DNA of 5,903 nt, taken from positions 1 to 5,903 of the forward strand of contig SLFF01000438.1 of NCBI GenBank assembly GCA_007124395.1. The letters run 5' to 3'. The notes below the pieces were generated by a model. It was given only the letters and a program-made list of their open reading frames with translations. It searched no databases and was not told the origin of the DNA. Below are positions 1 to 5,880 of the stretch, piece after piece; positions within the stretch are counted from its first letter, which is position 1, and each line of letters opens with the position of its first letter. The translations under genes were made by a program, and so were the position numbers. The DNA comes from Thermomicrobiaceae bacterium (GTDB taxonomy: Bacteria; Chloroflexota; Chloroflexia; Thermomicrobiales; Thermomicrobiaceae).

Positions 1-255
1 GACCAGAAGGGGCGGATCGGGATCGGCGCCAGCGAACGCTTTCCCCTGCCTGACGAGATTGCCGCCCGTCTGAGAAGCAGTGACGTCGAACTGGGGAATC
101 TCATCGACGATACGCTGCCCAATACCGCCGGCCGGGCGAAGCTCGTCGGCGCCATCAACGTGATCACCGGCAGCCGGCGTGATCGGATGGACATTCTCAC
201 CAACGCAGTTATTCTGGCCCTCGCTGACCTGATCGAACCGTGGCGAACGGGGTAG
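1..255 (+). CDS. Inosine/xanthosine triphosphatase (DUF84/YjjX-type NTPase), 3' end only
   Basis: Frame 1 is open from the first base to a TAG at 253-255 and gives the last 84 residues of a protein whose start lies left of the window. The pattern matches the C-terminal half of the DUF84 family (E. coli YjjX): a G-x-G-A-S segment followed by LP (FPLPDEI), then ELG, then an AGR...GAINVITG block, and finally the R-x(7)-AVILAL helix that ends the family. Known members hydrolyse ITP and XTP to the monophosphates in the cytosol, keeping deaminated purines out of RNA and DNA. The catalytic N-terminal part, including the nucleotide-binding start of the fold, is not in view, so activity cannot be judged. 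The methyltransferase gene begins 30 nt downstream on the same strand, which suggests one transcript. Family assignment is by remembered pattern, not by a search. Confidence 0.8.
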   Translation, partial: DQKGRIGIGASERFPLPDEIAARLRSSDVELGNLIDDTLPNTAGRAKLVGAINVITGSRRDRMDILTNAVILALADLIEPWRTG

Positions 256-274
256 CCCGCGCCAGACGAAATTT

Positions 275-278
275 GGAG
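275..278 (+). promoter_or_regulatory. Shine-Dalgarno site GGAG for the methyltransferase
   Basis: GGAG lies 7 nt upstream of the TTG at 286-288. No ATG or GTG further downstream would keep the N-terminal W/Y motif of the protein, so this site fixes the TTG as the start. Confidence 0.7.
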
Positions 279-285
279 CAATCGA

Positions 286-1050
286 TTGACGACCAAACAG
301 TGGGATGCTGGACACTATAACGATCAGTTCGCCTTCATCTGGGAGTACGGGTCCCGGGTGCTGGATCTTCTGCAACCGGTCAACGGGGAGCGGATTCTCG
401 ATCTCGGTTGTGGCACCGGCCATCTGACCGCCGACATCGCCGGAACCGGCGCTACCGTTATCGGTATCGATCACTCAGCAGACATGATCGACGCGGCAAA
501 ATCATCCTACCCGGCAATCGAGTTCCACCAGTTGGACGCCACGGATTTTCAGTTCGATGAGCCGTTTGACGCGATCTTCTCCAATGCGGTGTTGCACTGG
601 GTACGCTCACCCAAGGTAGCGATTCAGCGTATTCACGCAGCTCTCAAACCGGGTGGACGATTCGTCGCCGAGTTCGGTGGGCACGGGAACGTAGGCGCAG
701 TGGTTCAGGCGTTGATCGCAGAGCTTGAGCGACATGGCTACACGGATGCAGCCGATCGGAACCCCTGGTTCTTCCCGTCGATCGCCACCTACACCGCGCT
801 ACTCGAAGCACACGGTCTCGAACCGGTGATGGCCCGCCTCTACGATCGACCTACCCTGCTCGACGGTGGCGAAACGGGCCTGGCTAGCTGGCTCACGATG
901 TTCGGCGATTCGTTCCTGCACGACGTCCCGACAGACGTGCGAGACACCATCGTCAACAACGTGGCTGAGCAGTTGCGTCCATCGCTATTCCGGGATGGGA
1001 ACTGGTATGCCGACTACCGCCGTCTTCAGGTAGTGGCGCACCGCGTTTAG
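286..1050 (+). CDS. Class I SAM-dependent methyltransferase, trans-aconitate methyltransferase-like
   Basis: This 254-residue cytosolic protein transfers a methyl group from S-adenosylmethionine to a small molecule. Motif I (ILDLGCGTG, residues 37-45) binds SAM. D62 in GIDHS at the end of strand 2 would hold the ribose, and D84 in QLDATDF would contact the adenine. The post-I region DAIFSNAVLHWV (95-106) and LKPGGRF (120-126) complete the Rossmann core. The N-terminal W..G.Y layout and SNAVLHWV are typical of trans-aconitate 2-methyltransferase (Tam) and close relatives, and 254 residues is the usual length. The C-terminal half is less conserved and decides substrate, so the exact acceptor is uncertain; other UbiE/BioC-like acceptors are possible. 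There is no (D/N)PPY motif, so it is not a DNA adenine or N4-cytosine methyltransferase despite the mrr gene next to it. The start is TTG with a GGAG site 7 nt upstream. Confidence 0.85.
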   Translation: MTTKQWDAGHYNDQFAFIWEYGSRVLDLLQPVNGERILDLGCGTGHLTADIAGTGATVIGIDHSADMIDAAKSSYPAIEFHQLDATDFQFDEPFDAIFSNAVLHWVRSPKVAIQRIHAALKPGGRFVAEFGGHGNVGAVVQALIAELERHGYTDAADRNPWFFPSIATYTALLEAHGLEPVMARLYDRPTLLDGGETGLASWLTMFGDSFLHDVPTDVRDTIVNNVAEQLRPSLFRDGNWYADYRRLQVVAHRV

Positions 1051-1065
1051 CACGACGCCAGCATA

Positions 1066-1072
1066 GAGGGGA
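1066..1072 (+). promoter_or_regulatory. Shine-Dalgarno site GAGGGGA for mrr
   Basis: A purine-rich GAGGGGA lies just upstream of adjacent TTG (1074) and ATG (1077) codons in the same frame. Spacing from GAGG (1066-1069) to the ATG is 7 nt, which favours the ATG. The two choices differ by one residue only. Confidence 0.6.
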
Positions 1073-1076
1073 TTTG

Positions 1077-1997
1077 ATGACGATTCCTGATTTTCAGACA
1101 GTTATGCGGCCTCTCTTGAACCAGTTCGCCGATGGCAATGTGCACTATGTTCGTGAACTGATTGATCCGCTGGCAGATGAGTTCGGGCTATCTCCTGAGG
1201 AGCGGAAAACGCTCTTGCCAAGCGGAGGGCAGGGGCTCTTTCGAAATCGCGTTGGATGGGCGGTTTCGCATGTTATGAAAGCTGGCCTACTGGAACGCCC
1301 GGGACATGGCAGATATCGCATCACCGACCGCGGGAGAGCTGCGCTAGAAGCCAAATCCCACCGCATTGATGTCAGCTACTTAAAACAGTTTCCTGAATAC
1401 CGCGAGGTACGCACCGCACAGGCGAAGGCAGGTGGAGAGTCGGTTGCCAAGACGAGTGAACTGTCCCCAGATCAGGCAGCTACTCCTCGAGAAACGCTTG
1501 AACAAAGCTACTACGAACTCCGCGCAACGCTCGCCCGTGATGTTCTGGATGCGGCGAAGTCGGTATCGCCGGGAAAATTCGAAGAGATTGTGGTTGAACT
1601 GCTCGTAGCGATGGGTTACGGCGGCTCCGGTGATCACGCTGCCCGTGCAGTTGGTCGGTCAGGTGATGAAGGCATTGATGGTGTCATCAACGAGGATAAG
1701 TTAGGGCTGGACTCAATCTACATTCAGGCGAAACGCTGGGAGAATGTGGTTGGCAGGCCCGCAGTTCAAGCGTTCTCCGGCAGCCTCGACGGCTTCCGCG
1801 CTCGCAAAGGGGTAATGATCACTACCTCGAGCTTTACCCCAGGAGCTCATGATTTCGTAGCCAAAATTGAAAAGAGCATTGTGCTGATCGATGGCAACCA
1901 GCTCGCTGAACTAATGATCGACTACGGAATCGGCGTTTCTGAAGTGCAGTCCTATTCGATCTACCGGATCGACACTGACGTCTTCCTCGAGGAATAG
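1077..1997 (+). CDS. mrr: Mrr-type restriction endonuclease (type IV, modification-dependent)
   Basis: This is a full-length, 306-residue Mrr protein, the same size class as E. coli Mrr. Residues about 4-92 form the Mrr N-terminal winged-helix domain (FQTVMRPLL, then VGWAVSHVMKAGLLERPGHGRYRIT), which contacts DNA. A polar linker (about 105-150) leads to the Mrr catalytic domain (about 165-285). Catalytic-fold signatures are FEEIVVELLVAMGYGG (168-183), GDEGIDG with D201, and YIQAKRW with Q217 and K219. This is the variant PD-(D/E)xK site with Q in place of the acidic residue, as is normal for Mrr. FSGSLDG and KGVMITTSSFT follow, also family hallmarks. Family members cut methylated foreign DNA or, for E. 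coli Mrr, respond to high pressure and foreign methylases. No cognate DNA methyltransferase or type I genes are visible. The gene follows the methyltransferase by 26 nt but has markedly lower GC than its neighbours, which suggests horizontal acquisition. It is intact. Confidence 0.93.
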   Translation: MTIPDFQTVMRPLLNQFADGNVHYVRELIDPLADEFGLSPEERKTLLPSGGQGLFRNRVGWAVSHVMKAGLLERPGHGRYRITDRGRAALEAKSHRIDVSYLKQFPEYREVRTAQAKAGGESVAKTSELSPDQAATPRETLEQSYYELRATLARDVLDAAKSVSPGKFEEIVVELLVAMGYGGSGDHAARAVGRSGDEGIDGVINEDKLGLDSIYIQAKRWENVVGRPAVQAFSGSLDGFRARKGVMITTSSFTPGAHDFVAKIEKSIVLIDGNQLAELMIDYGIGVSEVQSYSIYRIDTDVFLEE

Positions 1998-2004
1998 GCT
2001 GCCA

Positions 2005-2460
2005 TCACAGATTCACCACATACGTCCGCGAAATCTTGTCGTGCCATGCCTGGTTGTCTTTGTCGATGGCGATCCAGAAGAAGCCGAGGTAGCAGGGGAG
2101 TGAGCTCACAAAGTACCCCACCAGGCGCAGCAGAGCCCGACTCCACCCGATACCGCCAATCGATCCATCCGAACCGACAATCCGCATCCCGAGCATGAGC
2201 TTCCCCGGAGTTCCACCCAGCATCGCCCAGCACGGCAACAGATAGAACAGTGTGACGATCCCGCTGGCGGTATACGACACCTCCAGAATCGCCATGTTCT
2301 CCAGATCCATCGCGATGCCAATGCTCATCCCGATAATCAGCGCGATCAGCGTGATGAAGATCCCGTCGATGATATAGGCAATCAATCGGGGGACGAATCC
2401 TGAGAAGACCACCTGAGCTTCTGGCTCCGGGATCTCACCGTATCCGGGACGTTCGCTCAT
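2005..2460 (-). CDS. RDD-family integral membrane protein
   Basis: This 151-residue protein is a single RDD domain. The signature GFVPRLIAYIIDG (residues 21-33) carries the conserved R25 and D32 at the first membrane segment (about 22-50). A second segment spans about 63-83 and runs into the GGTPGKLMLGMRIV block (82-95), typical of the family. A third hydrophobic stretch (about 111-131) is followed by the conserved QAWHDKISRTYVV end (137-149). The N-terminus (1-20) is short, acidic and cytoplasmic-looking. RDD proteins are widespread and mostly uncharacterised; some have been linked to ion transport and osmotic tolerance, but nothing here shows a substrate. The ATG at 2460 is chosen over an in-frame TTG at 2475 because a GGAG lies 7 nt upstream of the ATG and the TTG would sit just upstream of that site. 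The stop is 7 nt from the mrr stop, tail to tail. It lies 123 nt downstream of the carboxypeptidase. Confidence 0.88.
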   Translation of the reverse strand: MSERPGYGEIPEPEAQVVFSGFVPRLIAYIIDGIFITLIALIIGMSIGIAMDLENMAILEVSYTASGIVTLFYLLPCWAMLGGTPGKLMLGMRIVGSDGSIGGIGWSRALLRLVGYFVSSLPCYLGFFWIAIDKDNQAWHDKISRTYVVNL

Positions 2461-2467
2461 TTCCACG

Positions 2468-2471
2468 CTCC
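2468..2471 (-). promoter_or_regulatory. Shine-Dalgarno site GGAG that sets the RDD gene start
   Basis: Read on the - strand, GGAG is followed by 7 nt and then the ATG at 2460-2458. The longer candidate beginning with TTG at 2475 has no comparable site upstream, so the shorter protein is preferred. Confidence 0.65.
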
Positions 2472-2532
2472 ACAATCACGTCAGGCTGTTTCAGACAGGA
2501 TGACTGATTGCAGCGGGCTACTCCATCACCCT

Positions 2533-2560
2533 ATCGTACTGGTGCCAGAGGTGATATCAG
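2533..2560 (-). promoter_or_regulatory. Possible sigma-70-type promoter for the RDD gene
   Basis: In the 123-nt gap upstream of the RDD gene the - strand reads CTGATA (2560-2555), 16 nt, then TACGAT (2538-2533). Each hexamer matches 4-5 of 6 bases of TTGACA/TATAAT. This would give an untranslated leader of roughly 65 nt. Such a match arises easily by chance, and the RDD gene could equally be read through from the carboxypeptidase gene, since no strong terminator is visible in the gap. The gap holds nothing else except a weak 5-bp hairpin, CGAAT-TTACG-ATTCG, close to the carboxypeptidase stop. Confidence 0.25.
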
Positions 2561-2583
2561 CAGCGAATCGTAAATTCGGAGCG

Positions 2584-3663
2584 TCATGAAACAGGGTCAT
2601 CCGGCTCTTCGACGGGCTCGGTGTGCTCCGGTTCCGGTTCGTCAGAATCGTCAGTCTCCGGCTCGATGTCCGGCAGGTCCAGCAATGTTCTAGCGTCCCC
2701 GTAGCGATCCTCGCTTCCGAGAATCACGGTGATAACGGTGGTGTCGCCTTCGCGTGATGCAACAACGAGGCACTGGCCTGCCTGGCCAGTGGTGCCGGTC
2801 TTGATTCCATACACATCCTCGTGGACCAGCAGCTCGTTGGTGTTGAACACCTCGATCACCCGGGGATTGTTGCCACCAACCTGAATCTCGGCGCTCTTCA
2901 TCGCCACGATGGTCAACAGTGAGTGACGTTCCATCAGCGCCTGCGCGGCGACTGCCAGTTCGCGAGCCGTGACCGACTGGTCCTCGCGATCGTGGCCGGC
3001 CGGATGGCGTAGCTCGGTGCTCTCCAGGCCGAGATCATCGGCAACCCGGTTCATCTCCCGGATGAAACGTTCCTGTAGCGCTTCATCATCGTTGCCCTCG
3101 ATACGCGAGCCGACCACGCGGGACAACGCATTGGCCGCATCGTTGCCCGATGGCAGCATCAACCCGACCAGTAGATCCTGCACCGTTACCAGATCTCCCG
3201 CAGCCAGACCCACATGCGACTCGGCAACCGGATCGACGACGTCCGACTCGACGATCTCGATGACTTCGGTGGGCGAGGCATAGTCGAGCACCACCATCGC
3301 GGTGAAAATCTTGAGGGTGCTGGCTGGCTGGAGCGGGGCATCGGCCTCTCGCTCAAAGAGGATAGTGTCACTTTCCGGATGAAAGACATAGGCGGCTCTG
3401 GCCGTGAGTTCAACATCTTCCGGAATGAGGTCCGGGGGTTGCGGTTCCGGGGTCGCGGTAGGAGTCATCGAGCCGCTCAGAAACTCCTCTGAGACGGAGT
3501 TGTCATCCGAGCTTCCAGAGCGGAATGTATCGACATTAGCGAGATCGGCAACACTCCGGTCCGTCAATGCCAGAAAGACGGTCCCCAGGGCGAGAACTAC
3601 CGAAATACCGAGAAAGATGTAGCCAGTCAACCCGGACCGTCGCCCTGGCGAGTGCCGATCCAA
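2584..3663 (-). CDS. D-alanyl-D-alanine carboxypeptidase, S11 family (low-molecular-mass penicillin-binding protein), membrane-anchored
   Basis: The 359-residue protein removes the terminal D-Ala from peptidoglycan stem peptides outside the membrane. All three penicillin-binding motifs are present: S115-TL-K118 (in PASTLKIFTA) with the acyl-serine and general base, S172-G-N174 (in LPSGNDAANAL), and K288-T-G-T (in GIKTGTTGQAGQCLV). HPAGH and SVTARELAVAAQALM are further S11 signatures. Near the N-terminus a basic stretch (RHSPGRRSG) precedes a hydrophobic segment (about residues 14-33) without an obvious cleavage site, so it is probably a signal anchor. A low-complexity stalk (about 45-82, with MTPTATPEPQPPD) leads to the catalytic domain (about 85-330). 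The usual PBP5 C-terminal beta domain and C-terminal amphipathic anchor are missing; an acidic proline-rich tail (about 330-359) replaces them. The TTG start at 3663 is chosen for its GAGGAG 6 nt upstream. A GTG at 3717 would add 18 residues (377 in all) but has no good ribosome site. It lies 89 nt downstream of the kinase gene on the same strand. Confidence 0.9.
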   Translation of the reverse strand: MDRHSPGRRSGLTGYIFLGISVVLALGTVFLALTDRSVADLANVDTFRSGSSDDNSVSEEFLSGSMTPTATPEPQPPDLIPEDVELTARAAYVFHPESDTILFEREADAPLQPASTLKIFTAMVVLDYASPTEVIEIVESDVVDPVAESHVGLAAGDLVTVQDLLVGLMLPSGNDAANALSRVVGSRIEGNDDEALQERFIREMNRVADDLGLESTELRHPAGHDREDQSVTARELAVAAQALMERHSLLTIVAMKSAEIQVGGNNPRVIEVFNTNELLVHEDVYGIKTGTTGQAGQCLVVASREGDTTVITVILGSEDRYGDARTLLDLPDIEPETDDSDEPEPEHTEPVEEPDDPVS

Positions 3664-3669
3664 ATACCA

Positions 3670-3675
3670 CTCCTC
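3670..3675 (-). promoter_or_regulatory. Strong Shine-Dalgarno site GAGGAG for the carboxypeptidase
   Basis: On the - strand GAGGAG is followed by TGGTAT and then TTG at 3663. It lies inside the longer reading that would begin at GTG 3717, and it is the best-matching ribosome site in this gap. This is the main reason for choosing the shorter protein. Confidence 0.65.
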
Positions 3676-3719
3676 GTGTCTGCCATTGCCGAGGACCGAG
3701 ACGATCGGCCCAATCACCT

Positions 3720-3725
3720 ATTGTA
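3720..3725 (-). promoter_or_regulatory. Possible -10 element (TACAAT) upstream of the carboxypeptidase
   Basis: The 89-nt gap between the kinase stop and the carboxypeptidase start contains TACAAT on the - strand, one base off TATAAT. No good -35 hexamer sits at 16-18 nt. If it is used, transcription would begin close to or inside the GTG at 3717, ruling out that codon as a start and agreeing with the TTG at 3663. The match is short and may be chance. Confidence 0.25.
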
Positions 3726-3752
3726 CTGTCCAGTTGCGATCAAGTACCGCGA

Positions 3753-5867
3753 TCACGATGAATCACTCTCGGTGTCAGATCGACGGTCGTTCGTCTCTCG
3801 ATGCACGGCAATGGGAACCGGAACCGTCGCCCTTATACTGGTGCCGTTACCGGGGATGCTGACGATGTCCAGCCGGCCGCCGATCTGCAACATGCGCTCA
3901 TGCATCGTGGTGAGGCCATAGTGACCGGCGTTTTCGGCGCCATCGTTTCGAACGAATCCGACACCATCGTCCTGAATCTCTACCAGCAACGTGGTATTGC
4001 TGGTTCGCATCGTGAGCGACACGGTCTGGCACTCCGCGTGCTTCCCGACGTTGGAGATCGCTTCCTGAATGACACGGAACAGTGCGGTCTCGACTCTGGC
4101 TGAGATCGGTGGGAGCGAGGCCGGAAGCCTGGCATCTACGGTGAACATGCTCGAATCTTCGATCTCCGCGACAAGGTTTGCAACCGCTTCCAGTAGACCT
4201 CGCCCCTCCAGCGGAGCCGCGCGAAGATCCCGCACCGAACGGCGCGCCTCCTCCAGGCTGCTGCGGGACTGCTCCAGTGCCCGTTCGACCCACGGTCGAT
4301 AGCAACCATCATCGGCCGGAATCGCCAGATCGAGCCGCTCGAGGCAGAGAATCACGCCGATCAGTCCCTGCGCCAGTGTGTCATGAATCTCTCGCGCAAG
4401 ACGGGCCCGCTCCTCGGCAATCGCCACGTTCTGGGCCTCCCGGTAGAGCCGGGCATGTTCGATGGCAATCGCCGCATGGTTCGCAATGGTCCGGAGCATC
4501 CTGGCTTCGGGATCCCGGTAATCGTGCTCGACATAACTCTGAGCGCTTATCATCCCGATCACCTGATCGCCCCGCATGAGTGGCACAGCCAGCACGCTCA
4601 GGCATTGCCGGTCGAGATGGCCAAACCGGTTGGCTCGCTTGTATTTCGGATGATTGGTGACATTTCGGTGGATCGACATTTCGCCGTTTGCGATTGCCTC
4701 ACTGAGCACCGGACTGAGCGGCAATGCCCGGCGAGGAGGGAAACGCTGGTCACCATCGACGATGAACTCGAAATCATGCAGCCCGTCGGGTCGGGCCAGG
4801 GCAATGAGAAAGGCATCGGCCGGCATCAACTGGACAATCTCCTCGTAGAGCGTCTGGAAGATCTGCTCCAGGTCAAGGCTCGATGTCACCAGCTGCGCCA
4901 CCCGGTGGAGCACTTCCAGTTCGGAGATCTGCTGATGCGCTTGCTCAAACAACCGTGCATTCTCCATTGCGGAGGCAGCCTGGTCGGCGAAAAGTGAGAG
5001 CAGGGAGATGTCCTGTTCAGAGAATGCATCGATCCGGGTAGAGGTGGCGGAGATCACTCCGATTGCGCGCTCCCGGGCAACCAGTGGAACGATCAGCAGT
5101 GAACGACTCTGCGGAACATGGAGAAAATCGAGATTGACCCGGGGATCTATCCGAATATCTTCCACGTAGGCGGGTGTCCGGGTGCGAAGCACCTCACCGC
5201 TGAGGGAAGAATCGATCGGTAGTCCGCCCTTGTGGATCACCAATCCCGCATTTCCGCTGCCAATAACGAATGCCAGTGCGTCACTGTCATCGGCGATCCG
5301 GATAATGATGGTATCGGAATCGATCAACCGGAGCGCTTCGTCGGCGATGAGCTGCAACGTCCGGTCCTGGTCGAGATCGCTGACCATCGATGTGCTGACC
5401 CGTTGCAGGCTGAGCAGCCGCCGCTCACCTTCTCTATGTCCTTCTACCTGAGCGTGCAGTCGTTCGAGGATAATGCTGACGGATCGCTCTGAGAGCATCG
5501 ACACAACGCGCCGGGTGAAGTCCGTAATGATTCCGTGGATCCGGGCCGTTTCCTGCGCGTCATTTAGCTGCCACTCGTGGCGTGCAGCATCCTCTATGAA
5601 GAACATTCCCTCGATGATCGGGTGAATCGCGAACTGGTCAGTCTGCCAGTACCCGTCCATACCTTCTACGAAGCGTTGCAGAGGTTCGAACGATTCCTCT
5701 GTCACCGCATGGACGAGCGTCGCGGCGTATCGGATCGCCCCTTCATCAACATCGAACTGGTCGACATTCCAGCTCTTCGCCAATGCGTTACGCACATCAG
5801 GAAGCGCCCGATTGGCAATCGCCTCAGCAAGGCTATCGCGCGATATGGCGCCATCCGGAGGTGTCAA
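3753..5867 (-). CDS. Cytosolic sensor histidine kinase: helical N-terminal region, two GAF domains, HisKA_3 and HATPase
   Basis: This is a 704-residue NarL-class two-component kinase. Residues about 1-150 are mostly helical and match no domain I can name firmly. GAF domain 1 covers about 165-310 and GAF domain 2 about 325-480; each starts with an LHRVAQLVTSSLDLEQ-type helix and ends in a FADQAASAMENARLF or IANHAAIAIEHARLY helix. HisKA_3 (about 483-550) carries the phospho-acceptor H495 in REIHDTLAQGL, with the D496-x3-Q500 phosphatase motif of this class. The ATPase domain (about 588-685) has the N box (E602, N606, K609-H610), G1 box DDGVGF (633-638), G2 box HYGLTTMHER (649-658) and a GNGTSIRATVP end. 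No stretch is hydrophobic enough for a membrane segment, so it should sense an intracellular cue (small ligand, redox or gas), probably through the GAF domains. No response regulator is in the window; a LuxR/NarL-type partner may lie to the right. The start is TTG with AGGAG 8 nt upstream; the frame stays open to the window edge, so an earlier start cannot be excluded. Confidence 0.92.
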   Translation of the reverse strand: MTPPDGAISRDSLAEAIANRALPDVRNALAKSWNVDQFDVDEGAIRYAATLVHAVTEESFEPLQRFVEGMDGYWQTDQFAIHPIIEGMFFIEDAARHEWQLNDAQETARIHGIITDFTRRVVSMLSERSVSIILERLHAQVEGHREGERRLLSLQRVSTSMVSDLDQDRTLQLIADEALRLIDSDTIIIRIADDSDALAFVIGSGNAGLVIHKGGLPIDSSLSGEVLRTRTPAYVEDIRIDPRVNLDFLHVPQSRSLLIVPLVARERAIGVISATSTRIDAFSEQDISLLSLFADQAASAMENARLFEQAHQQISELEVLHRVAQLVTSSLDLEQIFQTLYEEIVQLMPADAFLIALARPDGLHDFEFIVDGDQRFPPRRALPLSPVLSEAIANGEMSIHRNVTNHPKYKRANRFGHLDRQCLSVLAVPLMRGDQVIGMISAQSYVEHDYRDPEARMLRTIANHAAIAIEHARLYREAQNVAIAEERARLAREIHDTLAQGLIGVILCLERLDLAIPADDGCYRPWVERALEQSRSSLEEARRSVRDLRAAPLEGRGLLEAVANLVAEIEDSSMFTVDARLPASLPPISARVETALFRVIQEAISNVGKHAECQTVSLTMRTSNTTLLVEIQDDGVGFVRNDGAENAGHYGLTTMHERMLQIGGRLDIVSIPGNGTSIRATVPVPIAVHRETNDRRSDTESDSS

Positions 5868-5875
5868 CGGTCGTG

Positions 5876-5880
5876 CTCCT
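5876..5880 (-). promoter_or_regulatory. Shine-Dalgarno site AGGAG for the histidine kinase
   Basis: AGGAG on the - strand is 8 nt before the TTG at 5867-5865. No ATG, GTG or TTG occurs in the same frame in the remaining 36 nt to the window edge, so this TTG is the best-supported start in view. Confidence 0.65.

Noticed and set aside
286..1997. Methyltransferase next to mrr read as a restriction-modification pair
   Set aside because: The methyltransferase has a Tam-like small-molecule architecture and lacks (D/N)PPY or the PCQ/ENV motifs of DNA methyltransferases. Mrr enzymes act alone on modified DNA.
2561..2583. Hairpin CGAAT-TTACG-ATTCG downstream of the carboxypeptidase as a terminator
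   Set aside because: The stem is only 5 bp and AT-rich, and no T-run follows on the - strand. It is too weak to call a terminator.
3736..3755. Direct repeat GCGATCA twice, 13 nt apart, at the kinase stop
   Set aside because: A 7-base repeat over this length is likely chance. One copy overlaps the stop codon and there is no third copy or symmetry to suggest an operator.
3898..4305. Second - strand frame (135 codons) inside the kinase gene
   Set aside because: It is a frame-shifted shadow of the kinase HisKA_3/ATPase region with an Arg/Gly/Ser-rich composition typical of out-of-frame reading.
4383..4997. 204-codon open frame on the + strand inside the kinase gene
   Set aside because: It lies wholly antisense to the kinase, whose domains are intact and recognisable. 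The translation shows no family pattern and there is no convincing ribosome site. It is a reading-frame shadow in GC-rich DNA.
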